Assembly (NCBI RefSeq): GCF_004346095.1
Contig: NZ_SLZV01000015.1
Coordinates: 1-64,000 of the forward strand
From: Faecalimonas umbilicata
Lineage (GTDB): Bacteria > Bacillota > Clostridia > Lachnospirales > Lachnospiraceae
Reading direction: 5' to 3'
Length of the DNA stretch: 64,000 nt
Part shown: positions 36,224-49,293 of the stretch, piece after piece
Numbering within the stretch: position 1 is the stretch's first letter
How the letters are laid out: each line of letters opens with the position of its first letter
Position numbers and translations under genes: made by a program
Notes under the pieces: model-generated
Database searches by the model: none
What the model was told of the DNA's origin: nothing
The model's input: the letters and a program-made list of their open reading frames with translations, nothing else

Positions 36224-36463
36224 ATGAAGTATAAAAGAAGTGTGTATCGTACATTTGCACTTATTACACAGCTTGGATTAAGTATGATCACCCCTATTTT
36301 TTTGTGCGTTTTTCTTGCGGTGTTTTTGGAAAAAAAGTTCTCCATTTCACTGTTTATCCCATTGGTGATCATGGGTGTGCTGGCCGGAGGACGCAACACA
36401 TATTACTTGGCAAAACATGCAAATGAAGATCCAGAAGAGAAAGAGGAACATCAAGATGAATAG
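36224..36463 (+). CDS. atpZ: AtpZ/AtpI family assembly protein
   Basis: 79-aa protein with two membrane helices and the pattern ITQLGLSMITPIFLCVFLAV, typical of the AtpZ/AtpI family linked to c-ring assembly or Mg2+ supply in F-type ATP synthases. A short acidic tail follows (EDPEEKEEH). Its TAG overlaps the start of atpI by 8 bases. As first gene of the operon it is in the position expected for this family. Confidence 0.82.
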   Translation: MKYKRSVYRTFALITQLGLSMITPIFLCVFLAVFLEKKFSISLFIPLVIMGVLAGGRNTYYLAKHANEDPEEKEEHQDE

Positions 36464-36848
36464 TGCAGACAATACAGTGAAGGAACTGGCGGCTGGCATA
36501 ATTGTATATGGAATTCTGGCACAGATCATCTGTCTGGTCGTGACGGATAATACGTTGTCTGTTGCGGTTGGTCTCTGGATCGGAATTGCAACGGCACTCG
36601 GTATGATGATACATATGAAGCGGTCGATCGAGGATGCTCTTGACTTTGGGGAAGAGGGTGCACCGAAGCATATGCGTAAGACATATGTGATCCGTCTTTT
36701 TGTTGTTGCAGTCGTATTTGGAGTGACAGCTTACTTTCAGGTAGGCAATATCATTGCGGCGCTGATCGGCGTTATGAGTCTGAAGATCTCGGCGTATCTC
36801 CAGCCGTGGACGCACAGAGTATTTGTAAGACTCCAAAAATCTAAGTAA
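36456..36848 (+). CDS. atpI: ATP synthase subunit I
   Basis: 130-aa membrane protein with four hydrophobic segments. ATP synthase I proteins precede atpB in many operons and help assemble the c ring. The ATG at 36456 lies inside the end of atpZ; a longer frame from 36375 would run within atpZ and is unlikely. The sequence is weakly conserved, so position gives most of the support. Confidence 0.78.
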   Translation: MNSADNTVKELAAGIIVYGILAQIICLVVTDNTLSVAVGLWIGIATALGMMIHMKRSIEDALDFGEEGAPKHMRKTYVIRLFVVAVVFGVTAYFQVGNIIAALIGVMSLKISAYLQPWTHRVFVRLQKSK

Positions 36849-36862
36849 AGGAGGGTGATCAT

Positions 36863-37582
36863 GTGGGAACTGGCTTAGGAATTTTAGCTGCAGACGGACC
36901 TGATTTTATGATACACGGGCTTGTCAAATTTCACTTGTTTGGGCAGGAACTGTGGCTGACAACGACACATGTCAGTGTACTGGTTGTGTGCGTACTTCTT
37001 ATCATTTTTGCACTCATTGTCCGCAGTAAGCTCCGGGATACCGAAGGGGAACCTGGAACATTGCAGAACATTGCAGAGATGGTTGTGGAAGCGCTGGACG
37101 GCATGGTAAAAGGCAGCATGGGAAAAAATGGAATCCCTTACCGGAATTATATCGGAACGCTGTTTTTATTCCTGATCGTCAGCAACCTGTCAGGGCTTCT
37201 TGGACTTCGTCCACCGACAGCGGATTACGGTGTAACACTTCCACTTGGTGTGATAACGTTTATACTGATCCAGTATAATAACATTCGTTACAACAAGGTC
37301 GGAGCATTCACCGGATTGTTTAAACCGCTGCCAATTTTATTCCCGATCAACTTGATCGGTGAGATCGCGGTACCGTTCTCGCTTTCATTGCGTCTGTTCG
37401 GAAACGTTGTATCCGGAACAGTTATCATGGGTCTTTTATATGGCCTGTTATCGAAGTTCGCAATCGGATGGCCAGGTATCTTGCACATATACTTTGACAT
37501 CTTCTCAGGATGTATTCAAACATATGTGTTCTGTATGCTGTCAATGGTATTTATCAATGATAAATTACCGGAAGCAGAATAA
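36863..37582 (+). CDS. atpB: F-type ATP synthase subunit a
   Basis: 239-aa membrane stator subunit with five or six helices that forms the ion channel next to the c ring. The essential arginine is in LSLRLFGNVVSGTVI, and NYIGTLFLFLIVSNLSGLLG and FINDKLPEAE at the end fit the family. The start is the GTG at 36863: AGGAGGGTGATC lies at proper distance, while the overlapping ATG at 36861 leads to a stop after five codons. Confidence 0.96.
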   Translation: MGTGLGILAADGPDFMIHGLVKFHLFGQELWLTTTHVSVLVVCVLLIIFALIVRSKLRDTEGEPGTLQNIAEMVVEALDGMVKGSMGKNGIPYRNYIGTLFLFLIVSNLSGLLGLRPPTADYGVTLPLGVITFILIQYNNIRYNKVGAFTGLFKPLPILFPINLIGEIAVPFSLSLRLFGNVVSGTVIMGLLYGLLSKFAIGWPGILHIYFDIFSGCIQTYVFCMLSMVFINDKLPEAE

Positions 37583-37620
37583 TCAGCCTCTTAGCAGGCA
37601 GGGAAATTTTACGAAAATGA

Positions 37621-37911
<291 letters not shown>

Positions 37912-37983
37912 AAAAGAGATTCCGTACAGAAGCAGATTGAAAAACGGAAGAGATGAAAATAATAGAAGGAAGGAGGCTGAACC

Positions 37984-38486
37984 TTGGAACGTTTATTTAA
38001 CCTGGATGCACAACTGCTGTTCGATGCGTGTACACTTGCAATTGCGATGTTCGTACTTTTCACACTGTTGTCCTACCTGTTATTTGAACCGGTCAGAAAG
38101 ATGCTTGATGAGCGTAAGAGACGGGTAAAGGAAGAACAGGATACTGCAAAGAAAGAGAGAGCAGATGCTGTCGTATTCAAAGAAGAATATGAGACAAAGT
38201 TAAAAGAAGTGGACAAAGAAGCGCAGGTCATCCTGAGCGAAGCCCGCAAGAAAGCGATGAAGACAGAGTCACAGATTGTTGCAGAAGCGAAAGAAGAGGC
38301 AGCCCGTATTATAGCGCGTGCAAACGCAGAGGTTGAATTAGAGAAGAAACGTGCATTGGATGAGATGAAGCAGGAGATGGTAGCAATTGCTTCTCTTATG
38401 GCAGGAAAAGTCGTAAAGGCTTCGATCGATACAAATGTACAGGAAAGTCTAATCGATGAAACATTAAAAGAAATGGGTGAACGTAC

Positions 38487-38499
<13 letters not shown>
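37984..38499 (+). CDS. atpF: F-type ATP synthase subunit b
   Basis: 171-aa peripheral-stalk subunit: one N-terminal membrane helix (residues about 10-32) followed by a long charged coiled coil. The sequence LLFEPVRKMLDERKRRVKEE after the helix is diagnostic. The start is TTG at 37984, 7 bases after AGGAGG; no ATG is available in a sensible place. The last 13 bases overlap atpH. Confidence 0.94.
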
Positions 38500-40572
<2,073 letters not shown>

Positions 40573-40613
40573 TGCGGTAGCGATTACCATTCAGGTGAGA
40601 GGAGAACTATATC

Positions 40614-42906
<2,293 letters not shown>

Positions 42907-42918
42907 GAGGGAGTTCCT

Positions 42919-43314
42919 ATGGCAGAGAGATTTGAATTGAAGATCATCTCTCCGGATGAAGTATTCTACGAAGGCGAGGGGACATTCCTCGAATTTGTAT
43001 CGGTCGAAGGAGAGATGGGTGTATATCAGAACCATATTCCGCTTACAACGATCTTAGAGCCTTGCGTTATGAAGATCCACAATGAATCGGAAGTGAAGAA
43101 AGCAGCAATCCTCGGTGGATTTGTTGAGATTCAGAAGGATAAGATCACGGTACTTGCAGAAGATGCACAGTGGCCGGAGGAGATTGACGTAGAGCGTGCA
43201 AAGAAAGCGGAAGAGCGTGCAAAAGAGAGACTTGCAAAGAAGGACGGAATTGACATACTCCGTGCAGAAGTCGCATTAAAGAAAGCGATTGCAAGGCAGA
43301 ACGCAGTAAAATAA
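42919..43314 (+). CDS. atpC: F-type ATP synthase subunit epsilon
   Basis: 131-aa rotor subunit with an N-terminal beta sandwich (FELKIISPDEVFYEGEGTFL, VEGEMGVYQNH) and a C-terminal helical hairpin rich in Lys, Ala and Glu that can inhibit ATP hydrolysis. AGGAGG precedes the ATG. It is the last gene of the operon and is followed by a strong terminator. Confidence 0.96.
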   Translation: MAERFELKIISPDEVFYEGEGTFLEFVSVEGEMGVYQNHIPLTTILEPCVMKIHNESEVKKAAILGGFVEIQKDKITVLAEDAQWPEEIDVERAKKAEERAKERLAKKDGIDILRAEVALKKAIARQNAVK

Positions 43315-43332
43315 CAAAGATTGACGAAACAG

Positions 43333-43378
43333 AATACGTTCTGAATGAGAGTAGATTTCATTCAGAACGTATTTTTTT
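43333..43378 (+). terminator. Terminator of the F-type ATP synthase operon
   Basis: A perfect 16-bp stem (43333-43348 with 43358-43373) followed by a run of T. Confidence 0.92.
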
Positions 43379-43447
43379 GTATTTTTCACGCTTTGGATAT
43401 TTTTTCATATAGTAAATTAGATGAAACAGGAAAGCGCAGGTATTTTT

Positions 43448-43888
43448 ATGGATTATCGGTTACCATATTATATGGCATATCCTATGCCGCTTCAGTATGA
43501 TGACGAAAGAATTGAACGCTACGATTTTGAGTATATGAAAAGTATGTATCCACAGACGGCAAAAAAGGTTCTGCCTTATGTAGAGGATGAGTGCGACCGG
43601 ATGGAATATGAGGGGAGCATGATGTATGATGAATATCCTGACCAGCTTCAGCTCCGTTTGATGTGCAGGCGGGTATATGACAGAATGATGCGGGAAGAAA
43701 AAGAGGAACTGGAGATGGCAGATGAAGAAGATGTGGAACAGCAGTATCTGCAGATGGGGCGTCAGCAAAACGGAAGAAATCGGAGGGATAGAGATCAACA
43801 TCTCAGGGAAATTATTGAGATTCTGTTATTCCAGGAATTGTTTAAGAGGAGAAGTGATCACAGAAAAAGAGGGAGAAGATACTATTAA
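43448..43888 (+). CDS. Tyr/Met-rich hypothetical protein
   Basis: 146-aa protein not recognised with certainty. The N-terminus is rich in Tyr, Met and Pro (MDYRLPYYMAYPMPLQYDDE), the middle is acidic, and the C-terminus is Arg-rich with a hydrophobic helix (LREIIEILLFQELFKRR). Tyr- and Met-rich small proteins of this kind occur among clostridial spore coat components, but this is only a resemblance. The ATG at 43448 has AGG at suitable spacing; the in-frame ATG at 43421 is too close to the likely -10 box TATAGT (43410-43415). Confidence 0.55.
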   Translation: MDYRLPYYMAYPMPLQYDDERIERYDFEYMKSMYPQTAKKVLPYVEDECDRMEYEGSMMYDEYPDQLQLRLMCRRVYDRMMREEKEELEMADEEDVEQQYLQMGRQQNGRNRRDRDQHLREIIEILLFQELFKRRSDHRKRGRRYY

Positions 43889-44387
43889 AGTGCAGATGAA
43901 AATTGTATGCTGAAACATAGAAGAAAAAATTTTTCCTCGGCTGTCTGCGGACGAATGTGCGGCGTGCAAGAAAGATGAGCGGGACATGAGAACAAGTGTG
44001 CGCTGGACGGAGAGACAAAAATATGGTAAAATACTATAGAGATGCGGGACAAAACGAGAAAATGAAAATTTTAGAAACCGTTCCGGTATCGTATATTTGG
44101 AGAGTTCTTTTGACATGATAAGTATTAAGCAGAAAAAAGAGTGACAAAGAAGAGGCAAATTTCGGGGCTGAAAACAGAAGGACTGGGCGTCGGACCGATC
44201 AGAGAGAATGAAAATTGTTTTACAAATAAGAAATATGTGCTATAATACTCCGTGGACTAAAAAGAAATTACAGGTTATTGTCCCATAGATAAGAGATAGG
44301 GATTCGACAGTTAGGATGGCAGAAGGGGCGATAACGATCACTTGAAAATCAGATGAAGTAAAATAAATGGAACAATAGAGGTGCGAT
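43889..44387 (+). other. 500-base intergenic region before murA
   Basis: No gene is supported here on either strand. It holds two candidate promoters reading toward murA: TGGACG-17-TAAAAT ending near 44030 and TTTACA-16-TATAAT at 44219-44246. I see no known riboswitch, repeat or terminator. Confidence 0.5.
44219..44246 (+). promoter_or_regulatory. murA promoter
   Basis: TTTACA at 44219-44224 and TATAAT at 44241-44246 with a 16-base spacer, leaving a leader of about 135 bases. Confidence 0.6.
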
Positions 44388-45680
44388 ATGGAGCAATATA
44401 TAATCAAGGGCGGCAGTCCGCTCGTAGGTGAAGTGGAGATTGGCGGCGCAAAGAATGCAGCACTTGCAATTCTTGCAGCAGCGATTATGACGGATGAGAC
44501 TGTGACAATTGACAATCTACCAGATGTAAATGATATTAATGTACTTTTAGAGGCGATGGAGGGCATCGGAGCCCAGATCCAGAGAGTTGACAGACATACA
44601 GTGAAGATTAACGGAAGCACAATCGGTGATTTTAGCATAGACTATGACTACATCAAGAAGATCAGGGCTTCCTACTATTTACTTGGGGCTCTGCTCGGGA
44701 AGTACAATAAGGCAGAGGTTGCGCTTCCGGGAGGATGTAATATCGGTAGCAGACCAATTGATCAGCATCTGAAAGGATTCCGTGCGCTCGGTGCAGAAGT
44801 TGAGATTGAACATGGAAAGATTCTTGCAGAAGCAGAGACACTGAAAGGTACACATCTTTACTTTGACGTAGTATCCGTAGGTGCAACGATCAATGTTATG
44901 ATGGCAGCGGCGATGGCAGATGGACTGACCATTCTTGAGAACGTTGCGAAGGAACCACATGTCGTTGACGTAGCGAATTTCCTGAACAGCATGGGAGCCA
45001 ACATCAAGGGAGCAGGAACTGATGTGATCAAGATCCGTGGTGTGCAGAAGCTTCACAAGACAGAATATTCTATTATTCCGGATCAGATCGAAGCAGGAAC
45101 ATTTATGTTTGCAGCCGCAGCGACAAAGGGAGACATCACAGTATTAAATGTAATTCCAAAGCATCTTGAGGCAACGATTTCTAAATTAGAGGAGATGGGA
45201 TGCCAGGTAGAAGAATTTGACGATGCAGTCAGAGTTGTGGCAAACAAGCGCTTAAAAAGCACACAGGTGAAGACACTTCCATATCCGGGATTCCCGACCG
45301 ACATGCAGCCACAGATTGGCGTGACGTTAGCTCTGTCAAAAGGGACAAGTATCATTACAGAGAGTATTTTTGAAAATCGCTTTAAATATCTAGATGAACT
45401 TGCAAGAATGGGAGCTGTCATCAAAGTAGAAGGAAATTCTGCAACGATTGAAGGAGTAGAAAAATTCTCAGGTGCTCGTGTCAGCGCACCGGATTTAAGA
45501 GCAGGAGCGGCGCTTGTGATTGCAGGACTTGCGACGGATGGAATCACGATCGTAGATGATATTGTCTACATCCAGAGAGGATATGAACAGTTTGAGAAGA
45601 AACTGCAGGGGCTTGGTGCGATGATTGAGAAAGTCGCAAGCGAAAAAGAGATCCAGAAGTTTAAACTGAAAGTAGGATAA
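44388..45680 (+). CDS. murA: UDP-N-acetylglucosamine 1-carboxyvinyltransferase
   Basis: 430-aa enzyme of the EPSP synthase fold that transfers enolpyruvate from PEP to UDP-GlcNAc, the first committed step of peptidoglycan synthesis. N-terminal GGSPLVGEVEIGGAKNAALA and the catalytic loop ALPGGCNIGSRPID with Cys117 are present; the cysteine is the target of fosfomycin, so no natural Cys-to-Asp resistance change is seen. It stands alone between its promoter and terminator. Confidence 0.97.
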   Translation: MEQYIIKGGSPLVGEVEIGGAKNAALAILAAAIMTDETVTIDNLPDVNDINVLLEAMEGIGAQIQRVDRHTVKINGSTIGDFSIDYDYIKKIRASYYLLGALLGKYNKAEVALPGGCNIGSRPIDQHLKGFRALGAEVEIEHGKILAEAETLKGTHLYFDVVSVGATINVMMAAAMADGLTILENVAKEPHVVDVANFLNSMGANIKGAGTDVIKIRGVQKLHKTEYSIIPDQIEAGTFMFAAAATKGDITVLNVIPKHLEATISKLEEMGCQVEEFDDAVRVVANKRLKSTQVKTLPYPGFPTDMQPQIGVTLALSKGTSIITESIFENRFKYLDELARMGAVIKVEGNSATIEGVEKFSGARVSAPDLRAGAALVIAGLATDGITIVDDIVYIQRGYEQFEKKLQGLGAMIEKVASEKEIQKFKLKVG

Positions 45681-45728
45681 GGACTATTTCAAATAAAAAA
45701 TAAATACAGATCATACAGCAGTGAAAAG

Positions 45729-45786
45729 CAGCCTGCCAGAGCAGATCGGTCGAGGAGACCGGGTGTTTTGGCAGGCTGTTTATTTT
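45729..45786 (+). terminator. murA terminator
   Basis: CAGCCTGCCA (45729-45738) pairs with TGGCAGGCTG (45769-45778), with an inner CGGTC/GACCG stem, followed by TTTATTTT. Confidence 0.85.
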
Positions 45787-45945
45787 GGTTCTTTGTAAAG
45801 TGAAATTTATAGATAGTATAAATAAGCATTATAGAAATAAACAATTTTTCATCCATAAGGTTCCATGTTATAGTGAAGGTTAAAGAAAATCGGAGAAACT
45901 TTTCTTTGCAGTATACAAAATATGGAAAGAAAGAGGATACGAGGG

Positions 45946-46500
45946 ATGAAAAACAAGAAGAAACTACTTTTAGTCAGCCATTGCATTCTAAATGTGCGTG
46001 CTAAGATTCAGTATGCAGTGGAGTTTGAAACGGAGGAGGAGAGAAACAGGAAAGCATTTTTGAAAAAAGTGATTGAGGAGGATATTCAGCTGATGCAATT
46101 ACCGTGCCCGGAATTTTTGATGTACGGTGGAAGACGGTGGGGACATTCCTCGGAACAGTTTGATAATCCTTTTTTCAGAAGACAGGCGAGAAAGATGTTA
46201 GAGGATATTGTGCTTCAAGTGAAGGAGTATCAAAACTGTGCAGAGCGGGTGGAAGTGCTTGGAGTAGTAGGAATCAACGGCAGTCCGAGTTGTGGGATCG
46301 GATACACTTTCTCTGCGGATTGGGGAGGAGAGTTATCTTCACAACCGAATCTGGAAGCATATCTGAAAAAAGGAGAGCGGAAAGAAGCGATGGGAATCTT
46401 TATGCAGGTGCTGAAAGAGATGTTGGAAGAAGAAGGAATCATTCTTCGGATGGTTCCGCTGACAGAGAGGACACTGGAGGAACTGGAAGATGAGAATTAG
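45946..46500 (+). CDS. TudS/DUF523-like putative desulfidase
   Basis: 184-aa protein with three conserved Cys blocks: SHCILN (Cys13), LPCPE, and GINGSPSCGIGYT. These match the layout of TudS (DUF523-related) proteins, which hold a [4Fe-4S] cluster that removes sulfur from thiouracil. Sequence outside these blocks is divergent, so substrate is unknown. The ATG at 45946 follows AGAGG; an in-frame ATG at 45922 lacks a binding site. It overlaps the ABC ATPase gene by 11 bases and thus belongs to the transporter operon, an odd pairing. Confidence 0.72.
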   Translation: MKNKKKLLLVSHCILNVRAKIQYAVEFETEEERNRKAFLKKVIEEDIQLMQLPCPEFLMYGGRRWGHSSEQFDNPFFRRQARKMLEDIVLQVKEYQNCAERVEVLGVVGINGSPSCGIGYTFSADWGGELSSQPNLEAYLKKGERKEAMGIFMQVLKEMLEEEGIILRMVPLTERTLEELEDEN

Positions 46501-47551
46501 ACTGGAGAATCTTACTAAACGGTATCAGGAAGTGACTGCAGTAGATCACTTGAATTTGGAAATTGAGGATGGAGATCTTGTCTGTCTGCTTGGACCGAGT
46601 GGATGTGGGAAAAGCACGACTTTATCGATCATCGCCGGGCTGGAGCAGGCAACAGAAGGAGCTATTTATTTTGATGAGGAAAATGTCGGAGGACTGGAGG
46701 CGGAAGAGCGGGACATTGGAATGGTGTTTCAGGATTATGCGCTCTATCCTCATATGACTGTGCAGGAAAATATGGCATTTCCTCTGAAAATGCAAGGATG
46801 GAAGAAAAAAGACCGGATAGAAAAAGTAAAAGAAGCGGCTAAAATGCTTCAGATTGAAGAATACTTGAAGAGAAAGCCGGGGAAATTATCGGGTGGACAG
46901 CAGCAGAGAGTTGCGATTGCGCGTGCCATCGTAAAGAATCCAAAGATCTTACTTTTAGATGAGCCATTGTCAAATCTGGATGCAAGACTTCGCATTGAAC
47001 TGCGAGATGAGATCCGGCGTGTGCAGAAACAACTGGGGATCACGACTATTTTTGTGACACATGATCAGGAAGAGGCGCTTAGTATCTCGGATAAGATTCT
47101 TTTGATGGAGAAAGGAAAGATCAGTCAGTATTCTTCTCCAAAAGAGATGTATATGGAGCCGCAAAATGTGTTTGCGGCGAAATTTCTTGGAAATCCACCA
47201 ATGAACTTTGTTCCGGGAGAAAAAGTAGAGGATGGAATCAGTCTGCTGCTAGGTGATGAGAATATGACCGTGAAAAAAGGAACAATACACGAGGCAGGAG
47301 AACTGAAAGGAAGTGTTTGTGTTGGTATCCGTCCGGAGGCATTAGAGTTGTGCAGTACAGAGGAAGAAGAAGCGATTTCGGGAGTGATCACCGGAATACA
47401 GACACTTGGAAAAGATATGTACATTCATTTCCGAGCAGGTGAACAGATGCTGACGGCCTGCGTCGGATGGGAAAAGACATTTTCAGAAGGGGAACGTGTG
47501 TCATTTCGTGTCAAGCGGCTTCATTTGTTCCCATGGGAGGATGACAGATAA
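46490..47551 (+). CDS. Carbohydrate ABC transporter ATP-binding protein (UgpC/MsmX type)
   Basis: 353-aa ATPase. Walker A GPSGCGKS near residue 38, Q-loop MVFQDYALYPHMTV, signature LSGGQQQRVAIARA, Walker B LLLDEPLSNLDARLR, and a C-terminal TOBE/OB regulatory domain from residue 240, typical of MalK-like proteins. It energises import with the two permeases that follow. The gene starts within the TudS-like gene and ends on the first base of the next gene. Confidence 0.95.
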   Translation: MRIRLENLTKRYQEVTAVDHLNLEIEDGDLVCLLGPSGCGKSTTLSIIAGLEQATEGAIYFDEENVGGLEAEERDIGMVFQDYALYPHMTVQENMAFPLKMQGWKKKDRIEKVKEAAKMLQIEEYLKRKPGKLSGGQQQRVAIARAIVKNPKILLLDEPLSNLDARLRIELRDEIRRVQKQLGITTIFVTHDQEEALSISDKILLMEKGKISQYSSPKEMYMEPQNVFAAKFLGNPPMNFVPGEKVEDGISLLLGDENMTVKKGTIHEAGELKGSVCVGIRPEALELCSTEEEEAISGVITGIQTLGKDMYIHFRAGEQMLTACVGWEKTFSEGERVSFRVKRLHLFPWEDDR

Positions 47552-48444
47552 TGAAGAGAAAATGGAAAATCAGAAATCCACAGTTTCGGGCATTTCTGTA
47601 TTTGCTGCCTGCACTTTCTGTCATAGCAGTCTTTCAATTTTATCCAGTGCTGAAGTCTTTTTTTATGGGGTTTTATACGAAATTTGATTATCTGACAGAT
47701 ACGGTGGAAGCAGTCGGTCTCGACAATTTTCTCTACGTATTGAAAGATCCGGAGTTTGCTCTTGCTATGAAAAATACGGCAGTATTTGCGGTGATCTCGG
47801 TACCGCTTGGAATCATTACGGCATTGGTATTTGCCCTGATTTTAAATTCCAATATCCGGTTTCAGAAATTTTTTAGAAGTGCATATTTTCTTCCATTTGT
47901 CACATCGATGACCGCAGTGGCTGTTGTGTGGCGGTGGATGCTCAACAAAGACTATGGAATGGTCAATGCACTTCTCTCAGTGCTTGGGATGCCAAAAGTA
48001 GCGTGGCTTACAGATGCGCAGATGACTATCCCGATCTTGATTGTATTAAGTGTGTGGAAAGGGCTTGGCTATAAAATTATTATTTTGCTGGCTGCACTTC
48101 AAGGGGTAGATGAAAGATATGTGAAGGCAGGACGGATGGATGGCGCAGGGTCATTTAGAAGGATCTGCTATATTATTCTTCCAATTTTAAGACCGACGAT
48201 TTTATTCTTATCTGTGACATCACTGATCGGAGCTTTTAAGATCTTTGATGAAGTTTATATCATGTACGGGCAGAAACCGGGGCCGCTTCAGAGCGGGCTT
48301 ACGATTGTCTATTATATTTTTGATAAGTTTTACAGACACTGGGAGTTTACTACCGCATCGGCGGCAGCATTTCTTCTGTTTCTTGTGATTTTATTTTTTA
48401 CGTTGCTCCAGTTTCTGTTTTCGTCAGAAAGGAGGAAGTCATGA
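47551..48444 (+). CDS. Carbohydrate ABC transporter permease (MalF/UgpA type)
   Basis: 297-aa membrane protein with six helices and the EAA loop near residues 200-220 (KAGRMDGAGSFRRICYIILP), where the ATPase docks. It pairs with the next permease; their genes overlap by 4 bases. Substrate not determinable from sequence. Confidence 0.93.
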   Translation: MKRKWKIRNPQFRAFLYLLPALSVIAVFQFYPVLKSFFMGFYTKFDYLTDTVEAVGLDNFLYVLKDPEFALAMKNTAVFAVISVPLGIITALVFALILNSNIRFQKFFRSAYFLPFVTSMTAVAVVWRWMLNKDYGMVNALLSVLGMPKVAWLTDAQMTIPILIVLSVWKGLGYKIIILLAALQGVDERYVKAGRMDGAGSFRRICYIILPILRPTILFLSVTSLIGAFKIFDEVYIMYGQKPGPLQSGLTIVYYIFDKFYRHWEFTTASAAAFLLFLVILFFTLLQFLFSSERRKS

Positions 48445-49268
48445 GAAAAGGGAAAAAGATGGTGACAGTTCTGTCCTATGTCATTCTGGCTGCGGGACTT
48501 TTGTGGGTCAGCCTTCCGTTTGTCTGGATGGTTCTGACAGCATTTAAGTCGGCAAAGGAAGTATTATCGATGCCACCAAAATGGATCCCATCTGTCTGGC
48601 AGTGGGAAAATTTCAAGATGGCATTGCAGCAAGTACCGTATGCCAGATATTTTTTCAACAGTGTGTTTACAGCAGTGATGGTGACGGTGGGGGAAGTATT
48701 TACAACAGTACTTGCGGCCTATGCATTTGCATATATTCCATTCCAGTTTAAAAATGCTCTGTTTTTGGTTCTTGTAGCGACCATGATGGTTCCGGGAGAA
48801 ATTCTGATGATCCCTAATTATATTACACTGAGCAACTGGGGATGGATTGACAGTTATAAGGCGCTGATCATTCCCTGGTGTGCAAGTATTTTTTCGATAT
48901 TTTTACTGAAGCAGCAGTTTGAGAGCATTCCGATTTCTTATTATAAATCGGCGAAGATTAATGGTTGCTCGGAATTGCGATTTTTATTTACTATTTTAAT
49001 TCCGTGTTCCGTACCGACACTTGCATCGATTGCTATTTTAAAATTCATTAACTGCTGGAATTCTTACATGTGGCCTCTGATCACAACAAATTCAGAGGAG
49101 ATGCGGACACTTCCGGTAGGAATGGCAGCATTTTCAACCGAGGCGGGAACAAGATATCATATTTTAATGGCCTTTTCGATCCTGGTGATTGCGCCGGTGA
49201 TCATTTTATATTTATTTACACAAAAATATATTGTGAAAGGGGTAAGCAAATCAGGACTGAAAGGATAA
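48441..49268 (+). CDS. Carbohydrate ABC transporter permease (MalG/UgpE type)
   Basis: 275-aa membrane protein with six helices and an EAA loop (YKSAKINGCSELRFLFTILIP near residue 173). SLPFVWMVLTAFKSAKEV near the N-terminus is typical of the second permease of CUT1 systems. It forms a heterodimer with the preceding permease. Confidence 0.93.
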   Translation: MRKGKKMVTVLSYVILAAGLLWVSLPFVWMVLTAFKSAKEVLSMPPKWIPSVWQWENFKMALQQVPYARYFFNSVFTAVMVTVGEVFTTVLAAYAFAYIPFQFKNALFLVLVATMMVPGEILMIPNYITLSNWGWIDSYKALIIPWCASIFSIFLLKQQFESIPISYYKSAKINGCSELRFLFTILIPCSVPTLASIAILKFINCWNSYMWPLITTNSEEMRTLPVGMAAFSTEAGTRYHILMAFSILVIAPVIILYLFTQKYIVKGVSKSGLKG

Positions 49269-49293
49269 AACGAAAAGAGAGAGGAAAAGAAAG

